Notes: generated by a model from the letters alone, not told the origin. A DNA stretch of 64,000 nt from Saccharibacillus alkalitolerans (GCF_011090185.1 NZ_JAAFGS010000006.1:62001-126000), one strand, 5' to 3'. Shown: positions 7,013 to 16,363, counted from the first letter of the stretch. Translations and numbers: made by a program.

Positions 7013-9103
7013 TTAAGCGTCTACCTTGAAGCGCTGAACGATCTGCTGCAGCTTGCCGGCCATGTCCGACAGCTCGTGCGAGGAGCGCGAGATCTCCTGA
7101 ATCGACGCCAACTGCTGTTCGACGGCGGCGGAAGTCGTCTGCGCGCCTCCGGCGGACTGGTCGGAGAGGCGGGACATATCCTGAACGGAAGCCGAAGCTT
7201 CTTCGGTTCCGGCCGTAATCTGTTCGGCGACCGCGGAAATGTCCTGGATCTGCTCGCTGATGATGCCCGCGGACTTCTGAATGTCCACGAAGACCGATGC
7301 CGCTTCGCCGCTCAGACGGAGTCCTTCGGTGACCTGGCTGCGGACGTTGCCGTTCATCGTCTCGTTGGAACGCAGAATCAGGTCGTTCATTTTCTCGATC
7401 GTTTCCCGGATGCCGTCCGCCGTGCGTTTGGATTGTTCAGCCAGCTTGCCGACTTCGCCCGCGACGACGGCGAAGCCCCGTCCGTGTTCGCCGGCGCGCG
7501 AAGCTTCGATGGAAGCGTTCAGCGACAGCAGATTGGTCTGGCTGGCGATTTCGGCAATCGCTTCGTTCATGGTCTTGGCTTCGCCGGACAGCAGGGCGAG
7601 GCTGTCGACGATCTCCGTCGATTCGGCTACGGCTTCCAGGATACGGTTCATCTGGCCGCTGACGCTGCCGATGCTCTCGCTGCCCTGCTCGACATGCTTC
7701 GCTGTCAGCTCGGCGGAACCGACGATGGTACTGGCCGACTCGGCAATGGACAGGACGCCCTTGGCCATTTCCTCGACCGCGCTTGCCGCCTGCTGGGAAG
7801 CTTCGGCGCCTACATGGGCGGTCTCCGCCGTTTCATTCACGATCTCCGAGACATGCTCCAGAGACTGGGCCATCTGCTCCGTGCTTTCCTTGATCGTGTT
7901 CGACGAGAAGTTCAGCGTGGAGGAAGCGTCGTTCAGCTCCGTAACCATGGAGCGCAGCGCGGCCGTCATATCGTTGAAGCCGCCCGCCAGCACGGCGAAT
8001 TCGTTTTTGCCTTTCAATTCGAGCGTCTTGGACAGGTCGCCGTTTCGGATATCCTCCATTCCCTGCTGCAGCTTTTTCATCGGCCGCGAGAAGGCAAGGA
8101 CGACGAAGAAGATAAGAATGCCCAGCAGCAAGACGGCAATCCCGATAACCCACAGCATCGTGTTCAGGATCGGCTTGACGGCGGCGGAATAGTCGGAGAC
8201 GGACAGCGTTGCCGTAATGGTCCAACCCGTGGCCGGGTCCTGAACGCTGTAACCGTCCATCGTGAGGCCGATCGCGCTCATGGCAAATTTGGTAATGTCG
8301 TTATATTTTTCGTCCTGGGGAACGAACGAGTCGATCGGTTTGCCGGTCGCCGCATATGGGGCACCGGTCGGCAGGATGCCTTGTTCGAACAGGGCGCCCG
8401 AACCGGTCACGACTTTTTGCTGGGCATCCGTTACGAACAGGGCGCCTGTATCGCCGACTTTGGCCGCGCGGACCGACTCCGTCAGCTTGTCGATATTCAG
8501 GCTGAAGTTCAGCACGCCGCGCCCGCCGTCCAGCGTGCGGGAAATGTTGAAGACCAGAGGACCGGCCAAGGACGGCTCGCTCGTTTCCGCGATTGCCGGC
8601 TGTCCGGGAGCCGCTTTTGCTTTTATGTACCAGCTTGCTTCCAAAGGTTTAAAATCGGGCGCCTCCGCGTTGGGAGAAACGATGTAGCCTCCGTTCTCGT
8701 CGGCCAGCACCACCTCGCGCAGTTCCGGGTGGGCGGCCGTATAGGCATCCAGCTTGCGCTGAATGTCCGCATCGTTCATTCCGGCCGAACCCAGATCGGC
8801 CGCCAGCACGTTCAGGTTGCTGATCGAGCTGCTTGTCTGAAGCGAGATGACGCTGCGCACCAGCGCGACGTTGGACAAAATGCCGTTGGTAATTTTGTGG
8901 TCGACCTCGGTCTTGGCGCTCTCGTAAGAGAAAAAGCCGATCATGACGCTCGGGACAAGCAGAACGATCAGAAACGAGGCGATCAGCAGGGTCCGGATTT
9001 GAGTGAGAGATCGCAGGCTTGCTGTCCGCAAGTGCCGCAGCCGTTCTTTGAACGTCAACGGGTTCTTTTCCCGAAGGGGGTATGTCTTCTTTTTCTTTAT
9101 CAC
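7013..9103 (-). CDS. Methyl-accepting chemotaxis protein
   Basis: A 696-residue transmembrane chemoreceptor. In order: a basic cytoplasmic N terminus, TM1 near residues 37-58, an extracellular Cache-type sensor to about 295, TM2 near 305-330, a HAMP domain, and the cytoplasmic signalling hairpin whose tip reads [20 protein letters not shown]. It relays ligand binding to CheA/CheW; the ligand is unknown and no che genes are in the window. The GTG start at 9103 sits 6 bases behind GGAGGAG; a longer frame from a TTG at 9118 overlaps that ribosome site. It is divergent from the AraC regulator at 9314. Confidence 0.93.
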   Translation of the reverse strand: MIKKKKTYPLREKNPLTFKERLRHLRTASLRSLTQIRTLLIASFLIVLLVPSVMIGFFSYESAKTEVDHKITNGILSNVALVRSVISLQTSSSISNLNVLAADLGSAGMNDADIQRKLDAYTAAHPELREVVLADENGGYIVSPNAEAPDFKPLEASWYIKAKAAPGQPAIAETSEPSLAGPLVFNISRTLDGGRGVLNFSLNIDKLTESVRAAKVGDTGALFVTDAQQKVVTGSGALFEQGILPTGAPYAATGKPIDSFVPQDEKYNDITKFAMSAIGLTMDGYSVQDPATGWTITATLSVSDYSAAVKPILNTMLWVIGIAVLLLGILIFFVVLAFSRPMKKLQQGMEDIRNGDLSKTLELKGKNEFAVLAGGFNDMTAALRSMVTELNDASSTLNFSSNTIKESTEQMAQSLEHVSEIVNETAETAHVGAEASQQAASAVEEMAKGVLSIAESASTIVGSAELTAKHVEQGSESIGSVSGQMNRILEAVAESTEIVDSLALLSGEAKTMNEAIAEIASQTNLLSLNASIEASRAGEHGRGFAVVAGEVGKLAEQSKRTADGIRETIEKMNDLILRSNETMNGNVRSQVTEGLRLSGEAASVFVDIQKSAGIISEQIQDISAVAEQITAGTEEASASVQDMSRLSDQSAGGAQTTSAAVEQQLASIQEISRSSHELSDMAGKLQQIVQRFKVDA

Positions 9104-9313
9104 ATTAATCTCCTCCAAAAGATAATAATTCTTATATATATAAATATTTCTTCGGATATAGGAACGAATATTTTTAGGTTTAATTTTCTGAGCAGGTATG
9201 GATAAGGGCTTCCGGAGAAGGGATTAAAAGCTTTAAAGTCTTGTCCGATAATGAGTAAAGAGAGAAAAACCTAATATTTTTACATAAGAAATAAGCAGAA
9301 AGAGTGTGGAGAA

Positions 9314-10228
9314 ATGAAGTATGAACTTATCGCCTTTGACCGAGACCTGCCGGTTAAGTTGATCATGCATCCGGTAGAGGGACATCGTTTCATTCCGAGA
9401 CACTGGCACGAAAGCGTGGAAATCTCCTACACCCTGTCGGGCTCGATCGAGGAGATTTACGTGGACGGTTCGATCTATAAGACCGGACCGGGAGATATTG
9501 TGCTTATCAATCCCAACGAAGTGCATTCGTTCTTGGCAAACGACAGCGAAGAGAACGAGGCGCTTACCGTTATCGTCGATTACGCTTTTCTGAAGGAACA
9601 CTGTCCCGAGATCGAAGGGATCTCTTTCCGGTGCGTTTCGGGCGGCGAAGACGGACCCGAAACGCTGGAGAAGTACGCCCGGCTGCGTGAAAAGCTGGAT
9701 GCCTTTGTCGCTGTGTGCCGGGAATCCGAAGAAGACCCTTATGTCCCGCTCCGCATTCATGCCCTGTCTTACGAACTGGTCTATCTGCTGCTCAAAGACT
9801 TTGCGGTTCCGAAGCGGCACAGCGGAGGCCTGCAGTCGCAGAAACATCTGGGCACGCTGACCGACATCACAAAATTCATCGAGAGCAACTACGGCGAGGC
9901 GCTGTCCGTCGACGGGCTGTCGCGGCAGTTCGGATTCACTTCCGCTTATTTGTGCCGGTTTTTCCGCAAGCATATCGGCATGACGATCATGCAGTACATC
10001 AACACGGTACGGCTGGAAAAAGCGTATCGCGACCTGATCGATACCGACCGTCCGATCGTGCGGATCGCGTGCGAGAACGGATTCCCCAACGTGAAATCGT
10101 TCAACCGTGTATTCAAAGAAGTCTATGCGCTGCCGCCAGATCAGTATCGTAAGACCAAACGTCCCGGTTCGCAAGCCCTGGTCAGCGGAAATGCCGAATT
10201 GGCCAAAAATCGCCTCGGTTTAGGTTAA
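9314..10228 (+). CDS. AraC family transcriptional regulator with cupin domain
   Basis: A 304-residue regulator. Residues about 15-100 form a cupin-like sugar-sensing barrel (HRFIPRHWHESVEI strand, then DIVLINPNEVHSF). Residues about 190-290 form two helix-turn-helix units of the AraC type, ending in FPNVKSFNRVFKEVYALPP, the signature segment. It starts 210 bases from the divergent chemoreceptor and is followed 120 bases later by a secreted hydrolase on the same strand; either may be its target. Confidence 0.9.
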   Translation: MKYELIAFDRDLPVKLIMHPVEGHRFIPRHWHESVEISYTLSGSIEEIYVDGSIYKTGPGDIVLINPNEVHSFLANDSEENEALTVIVDYAFLKEHCPEIEGISFRCVSGGEDGPETLEKYARLREKLDAFVAVCRESEEDPYVPLRIHALSYELVYLLLKDFAVPKRHSGGLQSQKHLGTLTDITKFIESNYGEALSVDGLSRQFGFTSAYLCRFFRKHIGMTIMQYINTVRLEKAYRDLIDTDRPIVRIACENGFPNVKSFNRVFKEVYALPPDQYRKTKRPGSQALVSGNAELAKNRLGLG

Positions 10229-10348
10229 AAACATGCCCTTTTCCGGCCTAAGGGAATTGTTACAATAACAAGGGGCCTCCTCAAAAAGACGGAAAGATTC
10301 CGCTGAGAGAAGGCCGAGTTAGATACATATTCCTAGGAGGGAAGAACC

Positions 10349-11311
10349 TTGTACAAAAAAATGCTGGTTTCTTTGTGTGCCGTTCTCGCTTTTACCGCGG
10401 CAGGAGCCGTGACCGGTTCGAATGAAGGCGTGCAGACCGCTTCTGCGGCATCCGTTCAAAGCGGAGGTTCCGCTTACGATGCCATTAACGAAAAAGCGGG
10501 CAGCTCTCTGGTGGTGGCGGGAGACATTCCGTTCGAGTACCCGGGTTCGGCCGGAGTAACGCTGCGCGGATCCGTCCGCCTGCCGGATGCTTACAAAGCG
10601 GGACAAACCTATCCGGTCGCGATTTTGTCGCACGGCGTTCTGGGCGACCGCAATCAGCAGGGAATGTTCACTCAGCTGACCGATGCCCTGCAGAAAAAAG
10701 GCTTCGTGACCGTGCGCTTCGACTTCAACGGCTACGGCGAGAGCGGCGGGACGCTGCTGAACAACTCGATCAAGTCGGAAAAAGAAGATCTGGACGCGAT
10801 CATCAATTATGTCAAAACGCTGAACTACGTCGACCAAAGCCGCATTAACCTGGTCGGTTACAGCATGGGCGGAGCGGCGACAAGCCTGGCGGCCGGCGAA
10901 CGCGCGGGCGAGATCCGCAGCGTGGCCCTCTGGTCGGCAGCGGCGATTCTGGTCGACGATGCGGAACGCGGCAGCCTGCTCGGCGCGCAGGTCGACGTCA
11001 ACAATATTCCTAACGAGATTCCGATCTTCGGCGGCGCGTACACCTTCGGCAAGAAGTGGTTCGAAGACGCCATCGGTCTCGATATTTACGGCATTTCCAA
11101 AGCTTACGAAGGCGACGTGCTGATCGTCCACGGCACCAAAGACGTCGTCGTTCCGATGAGCTATTCGGAGAAATACAAAGAAGTATACGGCAAAGGCGCC
11201 AAGCTCGTGCGGATCAAAGGCGGCGAGCACGTATACAGCGGCGAACCTCTCGATACGGCCGTCAAACGTACCGTCAACTTCCTGTACAAGGAAAACAAGC
11301 GCAAGAAATAA
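10349..11311 (+). CDS. Secreted alpha/beta hydrolase (esterase/acyl hydrolase type)
   Basis: A 320-residue protein with a signal peptide (basic start, hydrophobic core to about residue 20, AASA-type end near residue 32). The alpha/beta hydrolase core shows the oxyanion HGVLGD, the nucleophile elbow GYSMGG near residue 172, the acid in HGTKDVVVP and the histidine in GGEHVYSG near residue 293, so the triad is complete. It resembles cinnamoyl esterase and peptidase S9-like hydrolases. The TTG start sits 7 bases behind AGGAGGG, better spaced than the ATG at 10361. The substrate is not known. Confidence 0.85.
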   Translation: MYKKMLVSLCAVLAFTAAGAVTGSNEGVQTASAASVQSGGSAYDAINEKAGSSLVVAGDIPFEYPGSAGVTLRGSVRLPDAYKAGQTYPVAILSHGVLGDRNQQGMFTQLTDALQKKGFVTVRFDFNGYGESGGTLLNNSIKSEKEDLDAIINYVKTLNYVDQSRINLVGYSMGGAATSLAAGERAGEIRSVALWSAAAILVDDAERGSLLGAQVDVNNIPNEIPIFGGAYTFGKKWFEDAIGLDIYGISKAYEGDVLIVHGTKDVVVPMSYSEKYKEVYGKGAKLVRIKGGEHVYSGEPLDTAVKRTVNFLYKENKRKK

Positions 11312-11357
11312 GACAGCGTCTTCCGATCGGAAAGTAAACGTTAATCTTTTAGAAAAA

Positions 11358-11377
11358 GACCGTTATTCTTGGCGGTC
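11358..11377 (+). repeat. Degenerate upstream copy of the terminator hairpin, element A
   Basis: GACCG and CGGTC flank a 10-base middle, giving the same 20-base length and outer arms as the working terminator at 11577-11596, but without a T tract. It marks the left border of the structured repeat. Confidence 0.6.
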
Positions 11378-11381
11378 AACA

Positions 11382-11572
11382 TGTTTTGAAAGCCTAACGT
11401 AGCTAGAAGCGAGACGTCGGAGAGAAACATTCAGTGGAAGAGCGATAGCGTTCGCCTTTGAAATTGAGAAAATTCCGCTAAAATTCAATCCACTTCTCAA
11501 TTTCAACACGCGACTGAAACGAATTTTTCTCGGAGGCGGCTCGCTTCCCGCGTCTACGTGACTTTCACGACA
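11382..11572 (+). repeat. Structured repeat element, copy A (about 190 nt)
   Basis: This intergenic stretch between the hydrolase and the gene at 11742 is about 80 percent identical by eye to 29155-29346. Paired arms are: outer TGTTTTGAAAG with CTTTCACGACA, and ACGTAG (11397-11402) with CTACGT (11554-11559); GAAGCGAG (11406-11413) with CTCGCTTC (11540-11547); GAGAAACATTC (11422-11432) with GAATTTTTCTC (11521-11531); and a perfect GAAATTGAGAA (11460-11470) with TTCTCAATTTC (11494-11504). Several pairs differ from copy B by compensatory changes, which supports folding as RNA. It holds no convincing ORF. Confidence 0.8.
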
Positions 11573-11576
11573 ATTT

Positions 11577-11604
11577 GACCGCTCTTCGAAGCGGTCTTTT
11601 TTTT
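11577..11604 (+). terminator. Intrinsic terminator at the right border of element A
   Basis: A 7-bp stem GACCGCT/AGCGGTC with a 6-base loop is followed by eight T. It is the complete version of the hairpin at 11358. Confidence 0.9.
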
Positions 11605-11741
11605 GCGTTTAAAGGCGACATCGGGCCGGCTCGGCGCGTTCATCATAAGAGAAGCTTCGGCGTCGGCCGCCTTTTTGCGGGTATGTGATAAGAAAGGGAA
11701 ACGCTGCACGCCGAAAATATCGGAAAGAAAGGACGGATTTC

Positions 11742-12245
11742 ATGAAAAAAGGATCCAAGCGCATGACTGCGGGAGCCGTCATCGCAGGAGGGCTCATTCT
11801 GCTGGCCGGACTGTTCAGCTGGCTGCATCAGCCCGGCGACTTCCATGCGCTGTCGGCCGACGATGTCGCGGCTTCGAAAATGTCCAAAGCCGTGTATCAT
11901 AAGGAATCGCTGGGAGGATCGGACGCCGTTCGCATCGAATTCGTCGATGTCGACTTGACGAAAGAACAGAGCGACGAGCTGTTAAGCCGGATCGGCAAGC
12001 AGAAGTTTTCCGTCCGATCGCATATGGAAAACATACCGGGTTCCGTAAGGGCCGCCGTAATGTTCGAACTGCCCTTCAATCGGGAGCTGCGCATTCAATA
12101 CAACGGAGATCAAGTGTACCTCACCCGGACCAATGCCTGGGGAAGAGTCGACCGCACGGCGATCGAACAAGACGATCTGCGCCGCTTTTTCGACGAACAG
12201 CTGGCCGGAGCTTTTTATGGCGGAAATGATCCGGAAGGAACGTGA
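11742..12245 (+). CDS. Hypothetical membrane-anchored protein
   Basis: A 167-residue protein with one N-terminal hydrophobic segment (about residues 8-28, after MKKGSKRMTAG) and an extracellular domain of about 135 residues. No family was recognised. The ATG at 11742 follows GAAAGGACGG. It ends 3 bases before the next gene, so the two are almost certainly translated together. Confidence 0.65.
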   Translation: MKKGSKRMTAGAVIAGGLILLAGLFSWLHQPGDFHALSADDVAASKMSKAVYHKESLGGSDAVRIEFVDVDLTKEQSDELLSRIGKQKFSVRSHMENIPGSVRAAVMFELPFNRELRIQYNGDQVYLTRTNAWGRVDRTAIEQDDLRRFFDEQLAGAFYGGNDPEGT

Positions 12246-12248
12246 CGA

Positions 12249-12614
12249 ATGAACGACAACTATTTCGAATTCGGACGCAGGTCGGCGTTGGAGATCGTCC
12301 GCACTTTGTTTTATGCAGGCACGCTGCCGATTTTGTATTTCGCTTATCAATTCGGCAAAGGTTTCGCTCTGAAGCACCCGATCCAAAGCATGGTCCGTCA
12401 GTCGGACAATTTCTATACCGGAGTGGAGCGGCCCGGCTGGATACTAGGCTTTATCATGGGCGCTGCCGCTCTGATCGTGATGGCGATCTTATGGAAAGCG
12501 ATCTGCGAAATGCTGCTGATCGCGCTGCGATACTTCGAGCGGGGAACGCGCGGCGGGAAAGAGCGGGAGCCGCGAATGCAGAAGAAGATACGGCGCAGAC
12601 ACGTCCGAAAATAA
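12249..12614 (+). CDS. Hypothetical protein with two membrane segments
   Basis: A 121-residue protein with hydrophobic stretches near residues 17-35 and 63-90 and a very basic C-terminal tail (MQKKIRRRHVRK). It starts 3 bases after the preceding gene, whose last codons supply GGAAGG as ribosome site. The pairing suggests the two products act together at the membrane. No family was recognised. Confidence 0.6.
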   Translation: MNDNYFEFGRRSALEIVRTLFYAGTLPILYFAYQFGKGFALKHPIQSMVRQSDNFYTGVERPGWILGFIMGAAALIVMAILWKAICEMLLIALRYFERGTRGGKEREPRMQKKIRRRHVRK

Positions 12615-12635
12615 AGAATCGCCTGGAGGACGCAT

Positions 12636-13613
12636 ATGACGAACGAAATGCTAGAAAACATATTGAGGCGGTACGATCTCGATCGGCCCGTACCGACCTT
12701 TTTAAGGCATAACGAGAACCGGACTTACCGCGTGCAGGACCGATCGGGAAACAAGTATCTGCTGCGCGTCCACGATCCTTTCGTGCCGGGAATGGCGGGA
12801 CTGCAGCATCGTTTCGACGGCATCGTCGCGGAATTGGACATGCTCGAGCACTGGGGGCGCTGGAACGAACGGGAGGTCCAGGTCCCGGTGCGGAACCGGG
12901 AAGGCGGGCTGGTCACGACATTCGAAGAGAACGGACGGAAGATTCACGCTTCGCTGCTCACCTGGCTTGAGGGCCGCGACCTGGTCAAAAACGACCTGCC
13001 GTACGAGGACACGATCCGTAAGCTTGGCGAGCAGCTTGCGAATCTGCACGCTTTTTTCGGCCGGTACGAACCTGTCGGTCTCGAAGCCCGTCCGCATCAG
13101 GGCAGGGCGTATAACGACAAGATGGCCGGCGTCATCCGTTCGGGCGCGGAAAAAGGTTTGTTTGCGGCGGGAGACGCGGATACGATAGAAGAGACGCTGC
13201 GCCTGGTCAACGACAGGCTGACGGGCACAGGCAGCGAAGGCCCCGGCCTGATTCACGGCGACATCGGTCTGGCCAATACGATCCTGACGGAGAGCGGAGA
13301 GGTCCGTTTTATCGATTTCGGCTTCTACGGCCGGGGGTATGCGCTGACCGATACGGCGATGGGCGTCATGATGCTGCCGGCGGATTGGCGGAGGCGGTTC
13401 CTCGAAGTCTATTCGGGAGGAAAAAGCTGGACGGAAGCCGATCTGCGCAAAATTGACGGATTCATGCTGGTGGCGATCATCGGCTATTACGTATTCCAGT
13501 TCGGCAACGCGAAGATGCACGACTGGATGCGGGAGCGGATGCCCATGCTGTGCAGGGAATACTGCCTTCCGTTCTTGGCGGGAGAACCGATGCTGGAGCG
13601 GATCGGATTTTGA
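12636..13613 (+). CDS. Phosphotransferase family protein (APH/homoserine kinase-like)
   Basis: A 325-residue kinase-like protein of the aminoglycoside phosphotransferase superfamily. The Brenner motif LIHGDIGLANTI with catalytic aspartate lies near residue 207, and the Mg-binding FIDFGFYGRG follows. The N-terminal lobe shows YLLRVH as the nucleotide-binding lysine/arginine strand. Members phosphorylate drugs, choline, homoserine or small sugars; the sequence does not say which. It starts behind CTGGAGGA and is followed 9 bases later by the next gene. Confidence 0.8.
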   Translation: MTNEMLENILRRYDLDRPVPTFLRHNENRTYRVQDRSGNKYLLRVHDPFVPGMAGLQHRFDGIVAELDMLEHWGRWNEREVQVPVRNREGGLVTTFEENGRKIHASLLTWLEGRDLVKNDLPYEDTIRKLGEQLANLHAFFGRYEPVGLEARPHQGRAYNDKMAGVIRSGAEKGLFAAGDADTIEETLRLVNDRLTGTGSEGPGLIHGDIGLANTILTESGEVRFIDFGFYGRGYALTDTAMGVMMLPADWRRRFLEVYSGGKSWTEADLRKIDGFMLVAIIGYYVFQFGNAKMHDWMRERMPMLCREYCLPFLAGEPMLERIGF

Positions 13614-13622
13614 GGAGGAGCC

Positions 13623-14105
13623 ATGATCGATAAGACGTCGTTGTCCGCCGTCCGCGAAAAGATCGGCCGCGGCGGATATCCGCTGCCTTTTATCGCCGAC
13701 TTCGAAATCCGGGAGCTGCATCATCCCCGGTGGGAAGCTTCGGCGTATTTCGTCGGGTTGAACAGAAGAGGATTGTCGGAACAAGATGCGCTGCTGCTCC
13801 TGCTGGAAAGGCTGGAGTACGCGGAGCGGGAATGGGAATGGAGCGAGGAGAAAGCCCGGGAAGCGAGATCGGCCGTGCTGCCCCGGCTGCTCTATTACGT
13901 CACGGAAAACGGAGACTTCGCGCCGTACGGCCGGACCGATATCGAAGAGCGGATCGCGGGGCTTAAGCTGGACGAGCTCGAACTGACGCGGGAGATCGGG
14001 GAAGGCGAGCGGGTGCTGGCGATCTACGATGATTGGAACTTGCTGCAAATCTTCGGCCGGAACGAAGAGCGGGACTATGTCTTTTTATGGGAAACGCTGG
14101 CTTAA
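13623..14105 (+). CDS. Hypothetical protein
   Basis: A 160-residue soluble protein rich in charged residues with no recognised family. It starts 9 bases after the phosphotransferase gene behind GAGGAGCC, so it is probably in the same transcript. The C-terminal part alternates strands and acidic turns (ERVLAIYDDWNLLQIFGRN). The compact acidic form is common among immunity and adaptor proteins, but no evidence fixes a role. Confidence 0.6.
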   Translation: MIDKTSLSAVREKIGRGGYPLPFIADFEIRELHHPRWEASAYFVGLNRRGLSEQDALLLLLERLEYAEREWEWSEEKAREARSAVLPRLLYYVTENGDFAPYGRTDIEERIAGLKLDELELTREIGEGERVLAIYDDWNLLQIFGRNEERDYVFLWETLA

Positions 14106-14169
14106 AGCCGCAGAGCCGCCGACCGTGCGCGGCCTACGGGTCAAATTCGAACGAAAAGGAGGGACGGGC

Positions 14170-14757
14170 ATGAAAAATCTTTTGCTCTGGGCGACCGGAG
14201 CGGCGCTCGCCGCCGCGGCTGTCCGCTATCGGGCTTGGCCGAAGCAGGACGGAGCGGGCGGCGTGGACGTTCCGGACGCGTACGTGATTTCGCGGCGGAA
14301 TCGGATCGATTTTCAAAACGGCAAGGCGTGCGCCGCGTTCTCCAGTGCTTACGTGCTGCGGCATTTGGGCGTGGAAGCGGACGGGGATTCGCTCTACCGG
14401 AAATTCCCCCGCAAACTGCTGGACGGCACGGTCGATCCCAAAGGAATCCTCGTCCTTTTTCGCCAATCCGGCTACAACGCCCGCTTCTGCCAGGGAGATG
14501 TCGACACGCTCAAAAAGCAGATCAGCCGGGGGACGCCGGTCATTTTGTTCCTCAAGGTCTCTTCGGATAAGCGTCATCTGCATTTCGTTCCGGCAGTCGG
14601 CTATGATCGCGAACATATCTATCTGGCCGAGTCGCTGAAGCACAAATCGAACTGCGACGGATCCGGTTATAACCGCAAGCTTCCGGTCGCCGAATTGGAC
14701 TCGATCTGGCGGACCAACTTTTTTTACAAGCGGTCGTATATCGTGATCGAACCTTAG
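14170..14757 (+). CDS. C39-like peptidase domain protein, membrane anchored
   Basis: A 195-residue protein with an N-terminal hydrophobic segment (residues 4-18) followed by a papain-like fold of the peptidase C39 type. The probable catalytic cysteine is C54 in NGKACAAFSSAYVLRHLG, and the histidine is in RHLHFVPAVGYD near residue 140. C39 peptidases cleave leader peptides of bacteriocins when fused to ABC transporters. Here there is no transporter, so it is more likely a stand-alone cysteine protease-like protein at the cell surface. The start follows AAAGGAGGGACGGGC. Confidence 0.75.
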   Translation: MKNLLLWATGAALAAAAVRYRAWPKQDGAGGVDVPDAYVISRRNRIDFQNGKACAAFSSAYVLRHLGVEADGDSLYRKFPRKLLDGTVDPKGILVLFRQSGYNARFCQGDVDTLKKQISRGTPVILFLKVSSDKRHLHFVPAVGYDREHIYLAESLKHKSNCDGSGYNRKLPVAELDSIWRTNFFYKRSYIVIEP

Positions 14758-14801
14758 CGGCGCGGGACTCGGCTGTTTTCGCTCAAAAAGGAGGAGACGG
14801 A

Positions 14802-14951
14802 ATGACGTTGGAGCGTTATCTGCACGAACATTTTCCCGGGTTGACGCTGCGTCCGCCTCTTTTTTACCTATACGAATGGATTCTGGACTACGACCGGGCG
14901 CGGATCGACGGGATCTTCGGAAGTTCCGGGTCGGCCGCGGACGTCGATTGA
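14802..14951 (+). pseudogene. 49-residue ORF, probable N-terminal remnant of a larger gene
   Basis: A short ORF with an excellent AAAGGAGGAGA ribosome site. Its start, MTLERYLHEHFPGLTLRPPL, has the look of the first residues of DUF3885-type proteins, which are normally about 200 residues, and the frame then ends abruptly. It is either a remnant of such a gene or a genuine small protein. The 180 bases that follow hold nothing else recognisable. Confidence 0.45.
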
Positions 14952-15132
14952 AGGAAAGCTCGCCGGCACGGTTTTTTTTCGGGTTTGCGCCGGGATTGCG
15001 AAAAACGATTTCGCATCAAGTGATTCGGTAAGCGGCATTTAAGCGTAATTTTGATCATAGCCAGCAATTAAAGCGAAGCGTTTCGGGAAACGTCGGAGTT
15101 CCCGGAGCGCTTTTTCCGAAAGGGAGGGTATG

Positions 15133-15957
15133 ATGAAAAAATCTTCGTTGTCGTTTGCGCTCAGAATCATTTCGCTGCTGCTGGGCATCGTCGGCATTCT
15201 GATCATTATCCGAAGTACCGAACTGGGGCTGTCGCAGGCGGATTCGATCACCGAAGGGCAGGACGAATACGGTTCCGGCACGCGGTTCTGGCTGATTCAG
15301 CAGAGCGGCATCGCCGCTTATCGCACGCTCGGCGCCATATTGGCGGGAGTCGGACTGTTTCATGCGCTGCGTCCGCTCAGCCGGCTGGAAATGCAGAAAA
15401 TCAGCATGGCTTCGGAACAGGAAGGAGGCGATTTCGCGCTCCGTTCTTCCCGGGCGGCGAGCGAATTCGCGCACGGCGCAGGTCAGGCGTCGCACGGTTC
15501 GCGAACCGATTCCGCTTCGCGGCTGATCAAGGTCCGGCCGCAGAAGCTGTACTGGGCGTTCGTCGATCCCGATCTGCTGGTGCGCTGGCTTCCGCCGGAA
15601 GGGATGCGCGGCCGGCTCGAACGGTTCGAGCCTCAGGCGGGCGGCGCTTACCGGATGGTGCTGACCTATACGGGAGCCTCGGACTCGTTCGAAGGGAAAT
15701 CGTCGCCGGATACCGACATCGTCGAAGGCCGTTTCGTGGAACTGGTGCCCGGCGAGAAGATCGTGCAGGCGGTCGCGTTCGATTCGCCCGACCCTGCCTT
15801 TGCTGGAGAGATGCTGATGACCTGGAAGCTGGAGGCCGACGGGGAAGGAACCAAGGTCACGGTCGTCTGCGAACATGTGCCGGGAGGCATCGGAAAAAGG
15901 GAGCATGAACAGGCGCTGGCTTCGACTCTTCAGAATCTGGAGCGGATCGTCAGCTAG
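15133..15957 (+). CDS. Two-TM domain fused to an AHSA1/SRPBCC domain
   Basis: A 274-residue protein. Residues 1-85 form a two-helix membrane domain homologous to the product of the next gene (ELGLSQA loop, then GAILAGVGLFHALRP). After a 45-residue polar linker, residues about 130-274 form an AHSA1-type START-like domain (WAFVDPDLLVRWLPPEGMRG, SSPDTDIVEGRFVELVPGEK), usually a free-standing cytosolic protein that binds small lipophilic molecules. The linker DNA contains AAGGAGG at 15422, like an old ribosome site, so the fusion may have arisen from two adjacent genes. ATG codons at 15130 and 15133 are both possible; 15133 is better spaced. Confidence 0.75.
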   Translation: MKKSSLSFALRIISLLLGIVGILIIIRSTELGLSQADSITEGQDEYGSGTRFWLIQQSGIAAYRTLGAILAGVGLFHALRPLSRLEMQKISMASEQEGGDFALRSSRAASEFAHGAGQASHGSRTDSASRLIKVRPQKLYWAFVDPDLLVRWLPPEGMRGRLERFEPQAGGAYRMVLTYTGASDSFEGKSSPDTDIVEGRFVELVPGEKIVQAVAFDSPDPAFAGEMLMTWKLEADGEGTKVTVVCEHVPGGIGKREHEQALASTLQNLERIVS

Positions 15958-16042
15958 AATTTAATAATAAAGAAAAAGATACGGCGGGCTATCGCTTGAA
16001 CGATTGAGCCGGGCGACAGCCGCGCGGGGAGAAGAGGAGCTT

Positions 16043-16363
16043 GTGACAAACAATCAGAAATGGTGGATTTGGCGAATCGCCGCAGCGGTCGCAGCCGGGA
16101 TCGGACTCGTTCTGCTGCTGAACAGCGTAGAGATGGGGCTGGAACAGGCGGTCAAGAAAATGACCGTAAGATGGGAAAAAGGAGACATCTTGTCGCAGGT
16201 CGATATGGCCGTTTACGAGGCGGGGCATGTTCTGGTGTACACGGCGATCGGGGGAATTCTGCTGGGCGTCGGTCTGAACCGGGCCCTTAAGCCTGCGGGA
16301 CGGGAAGCGGCGCGTCCGGAACGCGAAACCGATCAAGAGCCGACCGTGCGACGCCAGGATTGA
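16043..16363 (+). CDS. Small two-TM membrane protein
   Basis: A 106-residue protein with hydrophobic helices near residues 8-28 and 63-83. It matches the N-terminal domain of the preceding gene (SVEMGLEQA and GGILLGVGLNRALKP), so the two are paralogues. The GTG at 16043 lies 6 bases behind GAGGAGC; an upstream ATG at 16004 has no ribosome site. Function unknown. Confidence 0.65.
   Translation: MTNNQKWWIWRIAAAVAAGIGLVLLLNSVEMGLEQAVKKMTVRWEKGDILSQVDMAVYEAGHVLVYTAIGGILLGVGLNRALKPAGREAARPERETDQEPTVRRQD

Noticed and set aside
7076-9205. 709-codon open frame on the plus strand
   Set aside because: It is antisense to the chemoreceptor gene and shows no protein family features.
11382-11572. Group IIC intron or known riboswitch
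   Set aside because: Insertion beside terminators recalls group IIC introns, but the element is far too short, lacks a domain V-like AGC hairpin and has no reverse transcriptase; no riboswitch consensus was recognised.
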